A DNA stretch of 64,000 nucleotides, from assembly GCF_042477335.2 (NCBI RefSeq), contig NC_091262.1, positions 41,575,001 to 41,639,000 of the forward strand, read 5' to 3'. The notes beneath the pieces are model-generated. The model was not told the DNA's origin. It ran no database searches and saw only the letters and a program-made list of their open reading frames with translations. A program made the translations under genes and the position numbers. This DNA comes from Ovis canadensis. Its lineage: Eukaryota; Chordata; Mammalia; Artiodactyla; Bovidae. This document shows positions 42,156 to 54,424 of the stretch, piece by piece; the first letter of the stretch is position 1, and every line of letters begins with the position of its first letter.

Positions 42156-42488
42156 TCAGGCACTTCTGTGTGTTGCCTTCTCTTTCCTTGTATGTGCTGT
42201 TTAAATAGTTCCTTGCCAAGCATGAGAGGCACGTCTTCACTTGGCAACAAGGTGACCTAGGACCAGGCAGTGGTGACTTGCTTGAGGCTGCTACTGTTTC
42301 GGGCATTGCTGAGATTGGTTGGTGAGCCTTCAGAGCCCATGATGCCCCTCCCCGACAATCCCCTATCATCTGCATCCTCCCTATCTCCCCCCTCAACATC
42401 TCACTGGGGCCCAGTTTGCATCAGATTTGTTTTTAAACTGGGTGGGCATGACTAGCACTTGTGACCACGTATGTGATAGGTGTATACG

Positions 42489-42693
42489 TGTGCTCAGTCG
42501 CTCAGTTATGTCTCACTCTTTGCCACCCCATGGACTGTAACCCACCAGGCTCGTCTTATCCGTGGGATTCTCCAGGCAAGAATACTGGAGTAGGTTGCCA
42601 TTCCCTTCTCCAGGGAATCTTCCTGAACCAGGGATCGAACTTGTGTCTCCTGACTTGACAGGCGCATTTACTGCTGAGCCACCAGGGAAGCCT
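42489..42693 (-). mobile_element. Bov-tA SINE, antisense
   Basis: A full antisense Bov-tA from 'gtgctcagtcgctcagttat' to 'gagccaccagggaagcc'. Confidence 0.9.
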
Positions 42694-43284
42694 ACGTGAC
42701 AGATACAGTTCAGGAGCTCATTTTCAGCCTGTGCTTAGATAATCTGGTGGTGGTGAACCGTGGACCTTGAGCTCTGGCTGGTGGTTGGAGAGTTATGGAC
42801 ACATTACTGGTAACCCAGGGGCCTTCATGGGGACAGCAAGAGGGCCTGGGAGCTTGCCGCCCAGCACAACTGTCGTTGCTGGGTTTGTAAGGTGTTTTCC
42901 TCTTTGCATTCAGAGGTACCATGGGTTCTTTGCACTTCCTGCCCCTGGACTAAACTCAGCTAAAAGACACTCAGCTGTGAAATACTTAGGCACTTGTTCT
43001 CAACAAATTCTGATTAGTCAACAGTCAGGGAGTAGGAGACGACTAGTGGCATTTAGAATTTTCAGTTGGGAGATAGATATGTATCTATGTGTGAGTTGTT
43101 GTCCAGTTGCTCACTTGTGTCTGAGTTTGTTCATAACCCTATATATGATAGTATTTTAAAAAATATGTGTTTATTTATTTCTCCATGATTTGGTTTTACA
43201 TTCATGGAATTCATTCTCCAGCAAGGCAGCTCTAAACATGAATTTCTCTGAGCTGTCATGTGTATCGCTAATTTTCATTTTTAA

Positions 43285-43500
43285 AATGTAGTTTAAAATG
43301 AGTAACCAACAAGGACCTCCTATATAGCACAAGGAACTCTGCTCGGTGTTATGCAGCAGCCTGGATGGGAAGGGAGTTTGGCGGAGAGTGGATATATATA
43401 TATGTATGGCTGAGTCCCTTTGCTGTCCACCTGAAAGTATCACAACATAGTTAACTGCTATACCCCAATATAAAATAAGAAGTTTAAAGTTTGAAAAAGA
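43285..43500 (+). mobile_element. L1 3' end, sense
   Basis: 'gagtaaccaacaaggacctc' to 'tataccccaatataaaataa', the same L1 3' UTR subfamily as at 26,638-27,066. It ends in an A-rich tail. Confidence 0.8.
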
Positions 43501-46082
43501 AATGTTGTGTAGTTTTCCCCTGTTGGTCTGTCAAAGTCTTGGAAAAATCCATTGTTTGGAAACTAGGAGACCTGTTTGCTGAGCGGGTGCCTGTGTTTAG
43601 TGATGATGGATTTCTCACCCCACCTCCCCAGCCAGGCAGCAGGCGTGTAAGTTGCTCCAGTGAAACTCGGTTTGTTTCTGGGTCTTCCCGTGTGATGACG
43701 GGCCGTGTGCTCTGACATCTGTGTGTGTCACCCAGAGCCTATGACAGCTGTCAGGGGTGGGGAATCGGGAGGTCCAGGAAGCCTCCAGCAGCTACTGGCC
43801 AGCGACCTCTTCCTGAGAGGGGCACATCAAGGCCTGCTTTTTCCTCCTTGTCAGCTGGCCACTGAGGCAAGGATGGAGCGAGACCAGATGTGTGTGTGTG
43901 TGAGCATCTGTTACAGTAGAGTGCCCGCTCAGTGCCAGTCGCCGGGTGTACTCTGTGTGTGTGTGTGTCCCAGCTCACCTGCCAGGCCTAGACACCAGGT
44001 GCTACCTTGGGTCTCTAGCTGGACCCCTCTGGTTGCAGTGAGCCCTGGCGGCTGACCACTGGAGAGCGGGTCCTGGTGCTGCCCGCCTGGTCTGACCGCT
44101 TGAGTCCCTGAGGCAGGTCTGACCTCAGCCCTGCCTGGACGTGCCTTTCTCTGTGTCCGTGTGCAGCAAAGATTCTGCCCCTGCCCTTTCCCTGCCCTTT
44201 GAGGGGCGAACAGGAGGGAGCTGGCGTGTGGCAGGGTGGACATGCCATCAGCTCTCTGCTCTTGGAGGGACGTCCCTGAGCTGAAACTCTTCAGAGCAGG
44301 AGCCCCTCCAGACCAAGAACTCTTGATTGTGTGTCTCCTTTGGGCTTTTGCAGGTTTCAGCTTTTCAATTAATTGCATTTCCTCAAGGAATGGTTTTCTT
44401 CTTGATCACAGGCTGGTCTGTGCTTAATCAGCAGTGAGAACAGTGCTGCCTCAGTGGCTGTGACACCCACCCCCCCACCCCTCCAGAGGCAGAGACATCT
44501 CTTGCTGTGTCCACTTCATGAGGGAGCTGCCCTGGGGGTGGTCCCTGGATATGGCAGCATTCTCTCCACTCTAGCTTTGGGAACACTTCCTTAACTCTGC
44601 GTGTGTTGCTCCTTTCATCCATTAGGAGATCACTTGTCTGATAATGAAAAAAGGGGTGCCAGGCACTTAAATGGCAGCCCCTAGCATTGCCCTCCCAGCC
44701 CTCTCATCTGTGAGGTCTCTGCAGTGCTAGTGCAGGGACAGGTTCTCTTCTCTTTAGTTACCCTGGAGCCCTTTTGCCAGGGGCTCCATCCAACCATCCA
44801 TCCACCCATACAACCATCCATTCATCCACCCATCCATCCATCCATCCATCCACCCATCCACCCATCCATCCATCCAACAGGTATTTCTTGAGTGCTTGCT
44901 CTGTTCCATTATTTGGATCCCTGTCTCGAGCTGGGTGTAGTCAGGAGAGGAGTGAAGGGGAGCTGCTGGAGGGTGTGGGGGGATCAGATGCCGAGTGTGA
45001 CTCTGGCCCCAGAGTGCCCCCAGAGTAGCCCAGGCTGGAAGGTGTGAGCACCCAGCATGGGGCGGGGGGGGGACTTGGATTAGGTACCCCATCCTGAAAG
45101 AGTGGGTGGATTCGCCCATCTAGAGCTCAGGCCAGAAGGGCCAGTCTGGAGAGGGTACACAGTATGGGGGTGGGGGCTGAGTGTTTGGTGTTGGGATAAT
45201 GTGGTTTGGGCAGGTCAGAGCAGGAGATGGTGGGTCTTGACTGTCTGGGTCTTGAGTAGCCTTGGACATGTGGGGGCATCTCACTGTAGTTGGGGGCAGA
45301 ACAGGTGGGGAGACACGTACTCTGCCCCGTGATGTATCTGGGAGGTGTTTCCATCACTCAGCTTCGGGACCCAGTGGACCGCGGGAGGGGTGGTTAAGAA
45401 TGAGGAGTGGGGGTGTGCTGAGAGCTGGGGCGGGTTGGGGAGGCTTGGGGAGTGGGAAAGGACAGAGCTCCTTGCATGACGTGGGCAGAGGCTGCCGTGT
45501 CCACATCCCGGCCTTGCTAGCTCAGATGTTTAATTTTACCCTTTAGAGATTTATAGACTTTCTAGATCAAATTGCCACTGTTCCTCTATAAGGACGACAA
45601 AATCCCTGGCAAACCATAAGTCATGTTATTAATTTGCTCACATGGAGTTAAACTCCATGGCCCTGCTAACTTATTTGGAAGGACAGGGATGGATGGCTGG
45701 GAGGCCTCTGTCCAGTTGTTGGCAAGTGTGAAAGTCTAGAGGGACCCAGGCTGAGGTAACAGGGCTGTCCTGCCCAGCAGGCGCTGTCCTCATCCCATTG
45801 CCAAGGCTCCTGGGGACTTTCTGGCATCTGTAGGGAGGGGGACCGAGTCCTAACCAGCTGTGCAGCAAGGGCAGGAGGAAGGAGGGGGGAGCCAGGCTGC
45901 AGGTCAGGAAGCTGGGCTCCAGGGGCCTTTGCAGGCTGGTGAGCTTTTGTAGGGGTGTCCTGAAGGGCTTTTCTCTGGGCCCCCGAAACCCTGGGCACTC
46001 ACAACTCCTGTCTTCTCTTCCTCTTTTGAGCTCTGATGTGCTGTTCATCCTCTGGGTAATGAAGGGTCAGAAGAAAGTCTCA
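43501..46082. other. Unique sequence with short simple repeats
   Basis: About 2.6 kb of non-repetitive, GC-moderate DNA with short (TG)n tracts at about 43,889-43,903 and 43,950-43,968 and a tetranucleotide repeat at 44,787-44,879. No exon recognised. Confidence 0.4.
44787..44879. repeat. (CCAT/CCAC)n tetranucleotide repeat
   Basis: Imperfect repeat of CATC with CCAC variants over about 93 bp. The minus strand reads as repeated Trp-Met-Asp-Gly codons, an artefact of the repeat. Confidence 0.9.
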
Positions 46083-46345
46083 GGGCTTCCCTGGTGGCTC
46101 AGTGGTAAAGAATTCACCTGCCAATGCAGGAGACATGGGTTTGATCCCTGGTCTGGGAAGATCCCACATGCTGTGGAGCGACTAAGTACATGTGCTGCAA
46201 CTACTGAGCCTGTGCTCCACGACAAGAGAAGCCACCACAATGAGAAGTCTGTGCACCACAGCTGGAGAGCAGCCCCCACTCACCATGACTAGAGAAGAGC
46301 CTGCACAGCAATGAAGACCCAGTGCAGCCAAAAGTAAATAAAGAG
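46083..46345 (+). mobile_element. CHR-type SINE, long form, sense
   Basis: Head 'gggcttccctggtggctcag', then 'gggaagatcccacatgctg', 'gcgactaagtacatgtgctg' and a long tail region 'gcctgcacagcaatgaagac'. The head is shared with Bov-tA but the body is the CHR-2-like type. Confidence 0.8.
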
Positions 46346-46795
46346 AACACGTCTTAAAGCTGCTCCCCTTTTTAGTCAGCTTGCTGTTTGCCCTGGCACA
46401 GGTAGGGGTAGGTATCATTTCCTCTCCAAGGCTCCTGGCTCTGGGGGGACCCGGCTGAGATGCTGGCGAATACCTCTTGCATGGCTTACTGCCCTGTGCC
46501 ACCGGTGGAAAGTGCCTGCTAGTTGCAGGGCAGTTGTTGTAGGAATCAAGATTGTTGGGAGAAAGATACATTTGTTGGGGGAGGGGTGCTCTCTGTGTAC
46601 TGGCCTTTCTGCCTTCAAGGCCCATGTGGCTGCTATAGGTGGTGGTTACTGCTGCAACAGGAGCAGGTCTCGCGCTAGCTCTCCTGGTGGTTTTCATCAA
46701 ATACCGAGAGTATGTTTATGTTTGTGTTGACTGTTGTCTCAAACCAGCTTTCTTCCTTTACAGTGATTAAGAGAAGTCAGACTTAGGTGTATTTA

Positions 46796-47010
46796 TGTGT
46801 GTGTGTGTGTGTGTATTTGTGTGCTCAGTCAGTCAGTCGTGTCTGACTCTTCGTGACCCCCCATGGATTGTAGCCTGCAGGCTCCTCTGTCCATGGGTTG
46901 CCATTTCCTCTTCCAGGGGATTTTCCCAGTCCAAGGATTGAACCCACATCTCCTGTGTCTCCTGCATTGGCAGGTGGACTCTTTACTACTGAGTCCCCTG
47001 GGAAGTCCCT
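46796..47010 (-). mobile_element. Bov-tA SINE, antisense, with (TG)n tail
   Basis: The SINE and its (CA)n tail (read as TG at 46,797-46,813) are flanked by the 10-bp duplication ggtgtattta at 46,786-46,795 and 47,011-47,020. The microsatellite is therefore part of the insertion. Confidence 0.9.
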
Positions 47011-47714
47011 GGTGTATTTAACATCCAGTATTTCATGGCAGAAAGCCAGAGGTCACGCTGGTGGCATGGCTGCCTCTCCAAGGTTCCCACGTGTGGTACC
47101 CATAGCCATCAACGGGCCATCACTGTGCAGACCTGGTCAGCAGCTGCTGCTGATTGATGCAGAAGAATCCATAAACACATGCATTTGTATAAATATAGTG
47201 TTTAATGTCCCAGGTAATGAGCACTTCCTTGAAACGACATTAGCTCTTGTTTCAAGGAAGTGAGTGGAGGGATAGGACATTAATCTGGGACTGAATTTTG
47301 TCTCGCTCATCCCGGTTACTGACAGTGGTCTTCAGGCTCTTGTGTGTTTTCCTTCTGGAAACTGTCCAGGCTGATAGGGGCCTGGAGGCTGTGGTGGGTG
47401 TTCACTGTCCAGAATTCATGGCCGCTCGTCGCTCGCACCCACCTGGACCTCACGTCTCATGGCCTGACACCAAAAACACTTTTCTTCTCCACACACGTAT
47501 TTAGTGGAAAATGTTCTAACAGATTACTCATTTTAAAAGAATGCACTATCCAAGAAAAAGGAAACAACTGAAGAGAAAAAGGACCCAGAGACATTTCACC
47601 CCTTGAAAAGGCCCAATAACCGCATGGAAATGTCCTCAACTCCATTAGTCATCAAGGAGGGAAATGTATATAAATTGTAACTGTGTTTGGATTCTCTGTA
47701 GAACCAGAATCAAG

Positions 47715-48200
47715 TGTGTGTGTGTGTGTGTGTGTGTGCACGTGTGTGTGTATTGTTCGTTGTTGTTCAGTCACTGAGTTGTGTCCGACTCTGCGATCTC
47801 CAGGATTCCCTGTCCTTCACTTTCTCTTGGACTTTGTTCAGACTTATGTCCACTGAGTTGGTAATGTCATCCAACCATATCATCCTCTGTCTCCCCCTTC
47901 TCATCCTGCCCTCAGTCTTTCCCAACATCAGTCATGAGGTCTCCTGAGTCAGAGTCAACTTTTCAAATCAGATGGCCAAAGGATTGGAGCTTCAGCTTCA
48001 GTCCTTCCAATGAATGTTCAGGGTTGATTTCCTTTAGGATTGACTGGTTTGATCTCCTTGTTGTCCAAGGGACTCTCAAGAATCTTCTCCAGCACCAGAG
48101 TTTGAAAGCATCAATTCTTTGGTGCTCAGCTTTCTTTATGGTACAAGTCTCACATCTGTACATGACTACTGCAAAAACCATAGCTTGACTGTATGAACCT
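47715..48200 (-). mobile_element. BovB LINE 3' end, antisense, with (TG)n at its 3' side
   Basis: BovB 3' end (47,760-48,200) adjoining a (TG)n run at 47,715-47,753. Diverged. A Bov-tA begins immediately at 48,201. Confidence 0.85.
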
Positions 48201-48412
48201 CGGGGCTTCCCTTGTGACTCAGGAAGTAAAGAATCTGCCTGTAATGTAGAAGACCCAGGTTCAATCCCTGAGTCGGGAAGATCCCCTGGAGAAGGGAATG
48301 GCAACCCACTCCAGTGTCCTTGCCTGGAAATTTCCGTGGACAGAGGATCCTGGCAGTTTATAGTCCACGGGGTCATAAAGAGTCAGATATGACTAATAGG
48401 CTAACACCTTCA
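48201..48412 (+). mobile_element. Bov-tA SINE, sense
   Basis: 'ggggcttcccttgtgactcag' through 'agagtcagatatgactaatag'. It abuts the truncated end of an antisense BovB. Confidence 0.9.
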
Positions 48413-48459
48413 CTTCACTTTCAAACTGCCAGTACACATAGTGTGTATTATATATTTGT

Positions 48460-48582
48460 GTTTTTTTTTTTTGGCTGTGCCACACTCTGCTTGTGGAATC
48501 TTAGCTCCCTGACCTGGGATAGAACCCAGGGCCCTGTCAGTGAGAATGCCAAGTCCTAACCACTAGACGGCCAGGGAATTCC
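48460..48582 (-). mobile_element. CHR-type SINE, antisense
   Basis: Poly(T), 'ggctgtgccacactctgc', 'cttagctccctgacctggg' and 'ccagggaattccc'. Confidence 0.8.
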
Positions 48583-49212
48583 CCACAAGGGTCCTTCTAA
48601 GAGAGAGGCAGAGGAGAGTGGAAGCAGAGGAGAAGGCAGGGATGATGGAGGCAGAGACTGTCAAGGCTTGTGACCACATGTCAAGGGTTGTCAGCAGAGG
48701 TGATCACCCCTGGAGTCTCCAGGAGGTGAGCAGCCCTGCTGATGCCTTGACCTCCGCCACTGAACCTGCTTCTAGACTCCCAGTCTCCTGAACTTGAGTT
48801 GCTTAAAGCCCTGTATCTGGGGCCCATTTGTTCCAGGGGCCACAGGAGGCTAACAGAGCCATCAGGATGCGTGCACCAGAGCGTCCAAGGCAGGTAGTTG
48901 TCACCCCAAGCTGCAGACAATCCAAGGTCCCCCAGCAGCTGCTCTCCTTGCACTGAGGCTTGTCACACACGAAACCATCCTGCAGATCTGCACATGTGCA
49001 GTAGCCTGGAGGAGTCCTGCCACATAACGCTGAGCCAAAACCCCAGACATGAGAGTCCTTAGTTCCTCCAGTGTGGCTCCACTGATAGGAAGGACAGCGG
49101 GCTGCTTATCCATGTGGGGTGGGATATCGGGGTGCCCTTTGGGAGATGGTGATTAGAAGGGTACCAAGAGGGCAGAGGGCATCTAGGGGATGCTGACAAT
49201 GTCCCATTTCTT

Positions 49213-49893
49213 TTTTTCTTTGTTTTTTTTTTTTTTGAAAATTTTATTGAAGTAGAGTTGATTGATAATGTGTTAATTTCTTCTGTACAGCAGAATGACT
49301 CAATTATATAATTCTTTTCCATATTCTTTTCCCATTATGGTTTATTGCAGGATTTTTTTTATTTATGATCATATGAAGAGAACATAGAAATCTTTTTAAA
49401 ACTTTTTATTTTGTATTGGGGTATAGCCAGTTGACAATGTTGTGATAGTTTCAGGTGGACAGTGAAGGGACTCAGCCATACATAAACATGTATCCATTCT
49501 CCCCCAATCTCCCCTCCCATCCAGGCTGCCACATAACATTGAGCAGAGTTCTCTGTGCTGTACAGTAGGTCCTTGTTGGTTATCTAGTTTAAATAAAGCA
49601 GTTACCACAGGATATCAAATATATTTCCATGTGCGATACAGTAGGACCTTGTTTATCCATCCTCTGTATACTAGTTTGTATCTGCAAATTCCAGTCTCCC
49701 AGTCCTTCCCTCCATCACCCCTCCCTCTTGGCAACCACAAGTGTGTTCTCCATGTCTGTGAGTCTGTTCCTGTTTTGTAGGTAGATTCACCTGTGCCATA
49801 TTTTAGATTCCACATGTAAGTGATATCTTATGGTATTTGTCTTCCTCTTTCTGACTTCACTTAGTATGATCATCTGTATTGCTGCAAAAACAG
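49213..49893 (-). mobile_element. L1 3' end, antisense, containing a second L1
   Basis: Poly(T), then L1 3' UTR and late ORF2 in antisense. Flanks tgtcccatttctt (49,200-49,212) and tgtctcatttctt (49,894-49,906) form a 13-bp duplication with one mismatch. Interrupted at 49,353-49,605. Confidence 0.85.
49353..49605 (-). mobile_element. L1 3' tail, antisense, nested in L1
   Basis: A second, different L1 3' end ('ggggtatagccagttgacaa', 'gggactcagccatacataaa'). The outer L1 stops at 'caggat' (49,352) and resumes at 'caggatatc' (about 49,607), so a ~6-bp duplication flanks the inner copy. Confidence 0.7.
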
Positions 49894-50387
49894 TGTCTCA
49901 TTTCTTGTTCTGCGTGTGGTTTGCATGAGTGGGTTCAAATTTATGATAAGGACCTTTTCAGTACCTATATTAAACTTCAATGAAAAGTGGGAAAAAAAAA
50001 GAGCAGTATAGCATTTTGGAATCTTCAAGGATAACTTTCAATTGACTGACTGACTCATGGCTTCTTTTCCTGCTGGAACAATAATATCAAAATCAAGATT
50101 ATATTTAATTTAATGTGAGATGATTAAATGAGGCCAATCCAACAAGTGCTTATTAATATGCAGATACACACTGTGTTTTCAAAATAAAATCAGAGTCCAT
50201 AAACCCAAGTAGGATGCTGAGATCTCCGCTCAAGTAATTGATATGGATTCGTTCTCTCCATGAAAGTTTTCCTTATGCACAAAGAAGGAGCTGAGCCCTT
50301 AAGGAAAACCAGACACAAACAGCCTGAACATTTGAGGGTCACGTGCTCTGTGGTGAGTGGAAAACCAGAGAGTTTTAGGAAGAGACC

Positions 50388-50390
<3 letters not shown>

Positions 50391-50426
<36 letters not shown>

Positions 50427-51290
50427 AACTCCTTTGGGTCAGCAGGGTATGTGTATGTGTGTGTACACCTCCTTTGAGTCAGTGGGGTGTGTGTGTACAA
50501 CTCCTTTGGGTCAGTGGGGTGTGTGTGTGTGTGTGTGTGTATAGCTCTTTGGGTCAGCAGGGTGTGTGTGTATGTGTGTGTACACCTCCTTTGGGTCAGT
50601 GGGGTGTGTGTGTATGTGTGTACACCTCCTTTGAGTCAGTGTGTGTGTGTGTGTATGTGTGTGTACACCTCCTTTGAGTCAGTGGGGTGTGTGTGTATAA
50701 CTTCTTTGGGTCAATGGTGTGTGTGTGTGTGTGTGTGTGTATACAGCTCTTTGGGTCAGTGGGGTGTGTGTATATGTGTGTGTACACCTCCTTTGGGTCA
50801 GTGGGGGGTGTGTGTGTGTGTGTACAGCTCTTTGGGTCAGCAGGGTGTGTGTGTATGTGTGTATACACCTCCTTTGAGTCAGTGGGGTGTGTGTACAACT
50901 CCTTTGCGTCAGTGGTGTGTGTGTGTATGTGTGTGTACACCTCCTTTGAGTCAGTGGGGTGTGTGTATACAGCTCTTTGGGTCAGTGGGGTGTGTGTATA
51001 TGTGTGTGTACACCTCCTTTGAGTCAGTGGGGTGTGTGTGTACAACTCCTTTGGGTCAGTGGTGTGTGTGTGTGTGTGTGTACAGCTCTTTGGGTCAGCA
51101 GGGTGTGTGTGTATGTGTGTATACACCTCCTTTGAGTCAGTGGGGTGTGTGTGTACAACTCCTTTGGGTCAGTGGGGTGTGTGTGTATATGTGTGTACAC
51201 CTCCTTTGGGTCAGTGGGGTGTGTGTGTATGTGTGTGTACACCTCCTTTGAGTCAGCGGGGTGTGTGTGTACAGCTTCTTTGGGTCAGCC
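50391..51290. repeat. TG-rich minisatellite, about 23 units
   Basis: About 0.9 kb of units of roughly 30-45 bp. Each has a (TG)n stretch, then 'taca(c/g/a)ctcctttgggtcag' or 'gagtcag' and 'tggggtg' or 'cagggtg'. I count 23 GGTCAG/GAGTCAG-type cores. A longer pattern repeats too: about 50,820-50,920 is nearly identical to 51,081-51,180. Long frames on both strands are artefacts of the repeat. Confidence 0.95.
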
Positions 51291-52600
51291 CAGAAGTTTT
51301 AGTTGGGTGTTCTGTGGCCCTCTGCCTGGCGCTTTCCAGGCCACCCTGCCCAAGATCCTAGAGGTCTTGCTGTCTATGCCCACAACTCTCCCCGGCCCCT
51401 CACACCCCTCCAGCTGTGCTGGGAGACTGTCCATCAGCTGCCCATGCAGTGACCACTTGGCTTCATGGGCTATATCCTGCGTGTGGTCATCACATCTGCT
51501 CCGTGTGGTCTCTGCTCATGCTCTGTCTGAAATAGATGAGACCCACAGCACAGTGGTCTCTTCCAAGGTGGTCCATGGAGATGCAAAGGGGGCGGGGTGG
51601 CACCATGTGGCCTCAGCAGTTCTGCAAGTGCTCCTGGCTCCACCCTGATGGACTCTCATCTCTGACCTGCTGCTGGGATACCATGCTGGCTTCTCCTGTG
51701 TGGTCCGAGGATCAGGACCGGGGTCTGAGGGGTGTGTTTGTCCAGGCAGAGGCTGGGGTCCGGACATGGTTGCATCGGTGCTGCCCTCACCCTCTGGGCC
51801 CGTTGGGAGCTGTCCTGGCACAGCAGGCTCTGCAGCTGAGGTCAGCCTCTCGCTGGTCTCATGGCAGGTGTTTGTGATACAGACAGCACCTTTAATGTTG
51901 GGGCTGGGGGAGGGATTCTTCCATGAGCTTGGCACGTGCCTTCCTCTCGGCTGTTCTTCCACCTGCTGCGATGGGAGTTTGTCCATCAGGCACTGACCAG
52001 CCCCTCACTTGGACACTGGGCTTGTTTAGAGTGTTTTCTGCCCTGAAGGATGCTGGGATAAATACCCCGTAGCTCTGCTCTTCTGTCAGATCTCCTGATT
52101 CTTTATGATATGTTTCCAGAGATGGAATGGCTGAGTTGAAGGTGAAGACTGCAGACTGACCTCTAGAAAGGCTGGGATGCCCACAGACAGTGTGTGTGGG
52201 GGGCCTGCTTTCCTTCCCTCCCCCTTTCCTGTCCTATCCCCGCCACCCCTGCCCTCGCACTGCTCCTTCCCATCCGTGCTCCCTCCTGTGATGCTGCACC
52301 ATCGAGCAGCATCCAGCAAATACCGTTCCAGCTTCCTGTCTGGGGCCTCCCAGCTCACAGGCTCCCTGGGGACCCTTGTCCAGGGTTTGCTTGTGGGTTT
52401 TGAGAGGAAACCAAGAACCAATGGGGGAGCCTGTGGAGAGCCTCAGAGGCTTCCCCAGGACATACAGGCCGATACTGAGGTGTGACGATGTTCTTCCAGA
52501 GAGAAATCCCTTCCCTGGGAGCTCCTCACCCCAGGCAGGGGCTGCTGGGGGTGCTGACCCCATAGGCAGGGACCGGAACCCCGGGCTTACAAGCCGTTTG
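51291..52600. other. Unique sequence
   Basis: About 1.3 kb of GC-moderate, non-repetitive sequence. Frames of up to 167 codons start inside the minisatellite or overlap on the other strand. No exon recognised. Confidence 0.4.
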
Positions 52601-53672
52601 TTGTTGTTCAGTCTCTAAGTCCTGTCTGACTCTTTATGACCGCATGGACTGCAGCATGCCAGGCTTCTCTGTCCTTTACTATCTCCTAGTAGTAGTGTTA
52701 GTTGCTCAGTCGTGTCTGACTCTTTGCAACCCCACGGACTGTAGCCCACACAGCTCCTCTGTCCATGGGATTCTTCAGGCAAGAATACTGGAGTGGATTG
52801 CCATTGCCTTCTCCAACCCAGGGATTGCACCCAGGTCTCCTGTGTTGCAAGCAGATTCTTTACCATTTGAGCTACAGGGAAGACCTCACTATCTCCTGGA
52901 GTTTGCTCAAATGCATTTCCATTGAGCTGATGATGCCATCCAACCATCTCATCCTCTGTCGACCTCTTTTCCTCCTGCCCTCAATCTTTCTCAGCATCAG
53001 GGTCTTTTCCAGTGAGTCGACTCTTTGCATCAGGTGGACAAAGGATCGAAGACTCTCAAGAGTCTTCTCCAACACCATGGTTCAAAAGCATTGATTTTTT
53101 GGTGTTCAGCCTGCTTTAATGGTCCAACTCTCACATCCGTACATAACTGCTGGAAAAACCATAACTTTGACTATACAGACCTTTGTCGGTAAAGTGATAT
53201 CTCTACTTTTTAAAGACGCTGTCTAGAATTGTCACAGCTTTCCTTTCAAGGGGCAAGCATCTTAATTTCATGGCTGGAGTCACCGTCCTCTGTGATTTTG
53301 GAGCATAAGAAAATAAAATCTGTAACTGTTTCCACTTTTCTCCCTTCTATTTGCCGTGAAGTGATGGGACTGGATGCTGTAATTAGTTTTATAAATGTTA
53401 AGTTTTAAGCCAGCTTTTCACTCTCCTCTTTCACCCTCATCAAGAGACTCTTTAGTTCCTCTTCATTTTCTGCCATTTGAGTGGTATCATCTACATATCT
53501 GAGGTTGTTGATATCTTTCCCAGAAATTTTGATTCCAGCTTGGGATTCATCCAGCCTGGCATTTCTCATGATATAGTCTGCATATTAAGTTAAATAAGCA
53601 CAGTGACAATATACAGCTTTGATGTACTCCTTTCCCAATTTTGAACTAGCCTGTTGTTCCATGTCCACAAGT
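52601..53672 (-). mobile_element. BovB LINE, antisense, 5'-truncated, split by Bov-tA
   Basis: BovB 3' end and RT region from the (TTG)n terminus to the 'gttgttccatgtccac' region. It has multiple frame breaks; the YADD region reads on the minus strand near 53,480-53,500 without a long open frame. Confidence 0.85.
52688..52887 (-). mobile_element. Bov-tA SINE, antisense, inside BovB
   Basis: Antisense Bov-tA flanked by the exact 10-bp duplication actatctcct at 52,678-52,687 and 52,888-52,897. Confidence 0.95.
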
Positions 53673-53701
53673 CATTATTTATGTTTAAAATATCTTATTT
53701 T

Positions 53702-53829
53702 GGGGACTTCCCTGATGGTACAGTGGTTAAGACTCCACACTTCCAGTGCAGGAGGTGTGAGTTTGATCCATAGACTGGGAACTAAGCTCCCAAATGCTGC
53801 AAGATGTGGCCAAAAATTTAAAAAGGAAA
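53702..53829 (+). mobile_element. CHR-type SINE, sense
   Basis: 'ggggacttccctgatggtac' to 'gatgtggccaaaaattt'. Flanked by atcttatttt at 53,692-53,701 and 53,830-53,839, an exact 10-bp duplication. Confidence 0.9.
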
Positions 53830-53839
53830 ATCTTATTTT

Positions 53840-54424
53840 TCTGTTGGTTTGGCGAATTGGATTGATGCCATACCCTCTTCCTGAACGACCCGGGACCGCC
53901 TCAGTGCATGGGTCAGGGTGGTCACTACTGCGAGATGCTTGGCTGATGTTCTGTCCCCACGGACGCTGTTGGCTGCCCTGAGAATCCAAGGAGAAGCTGC
54001 TGCCCAATTCTGAGGCCCCATGGGGATCTTTGTCCTCCTTTCTCAGAGGCAGCAGATTCGTGGATTCGCTCTGTTGAGCTGGAAGGAAGAATTTTAAAAT
54101 TTCCTCTGGTTGAAGAACCCAAAATGAAACAATCTACATCAGTTCCCCCAAATTGGACTTTTAGGCAAGGGCTTGGAAAATGTACTGTTTCCTGTGCATG
54201 AAAGCAAAGTCTGTGGGAATCTCCTGGTAATGAATTTTAAAGTGCTTGTCTACTCAGCCTCATTCTCAAATCCTGAGAGTCTTAAAAGACAGAAAGAAGT
54301 TGCCTGATGGAGGTCCAGTCTGAATGGGGGAGGCTGATGAGGCCTTCTGCTCTCTGCTGTGATTCTCTTCCTCCAGGTCTGTGGCACTGTGTGTAAACAA
54401 GCGTGAGCATCTCTGTCATCTCTG
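53840..54424. other. Unique sequence
   Basis: About 585 bp, no recognised repeat or exon. Confidence 0.35.

Noticed and set aside
41725..42399. 224-codon minus-strand frame
   Set aside because: It runs through a CHR-type SINE and its A-rich tail; the protein is mostly SINE translation.
44754..45119. 121-codon minus-strand frame with Trp-Met-Asp-Gly repeats
   Set aside because: It is a translation of the CCAT tetranucleotide repeat.
50391..51290. CRISPR-like alternation of repeats and spacers
   Set aside because: This is vertebrate DNA. The 'spacers' are TG runs of variable length and the units are classic minisatellite.
50260..51648. Frames of 94-254 codons across the minisatellite, encoding repeated Cys-Val or Thr-His
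   Set aside because: They are direct products of the TG repeat and occur in several frames on both strands.
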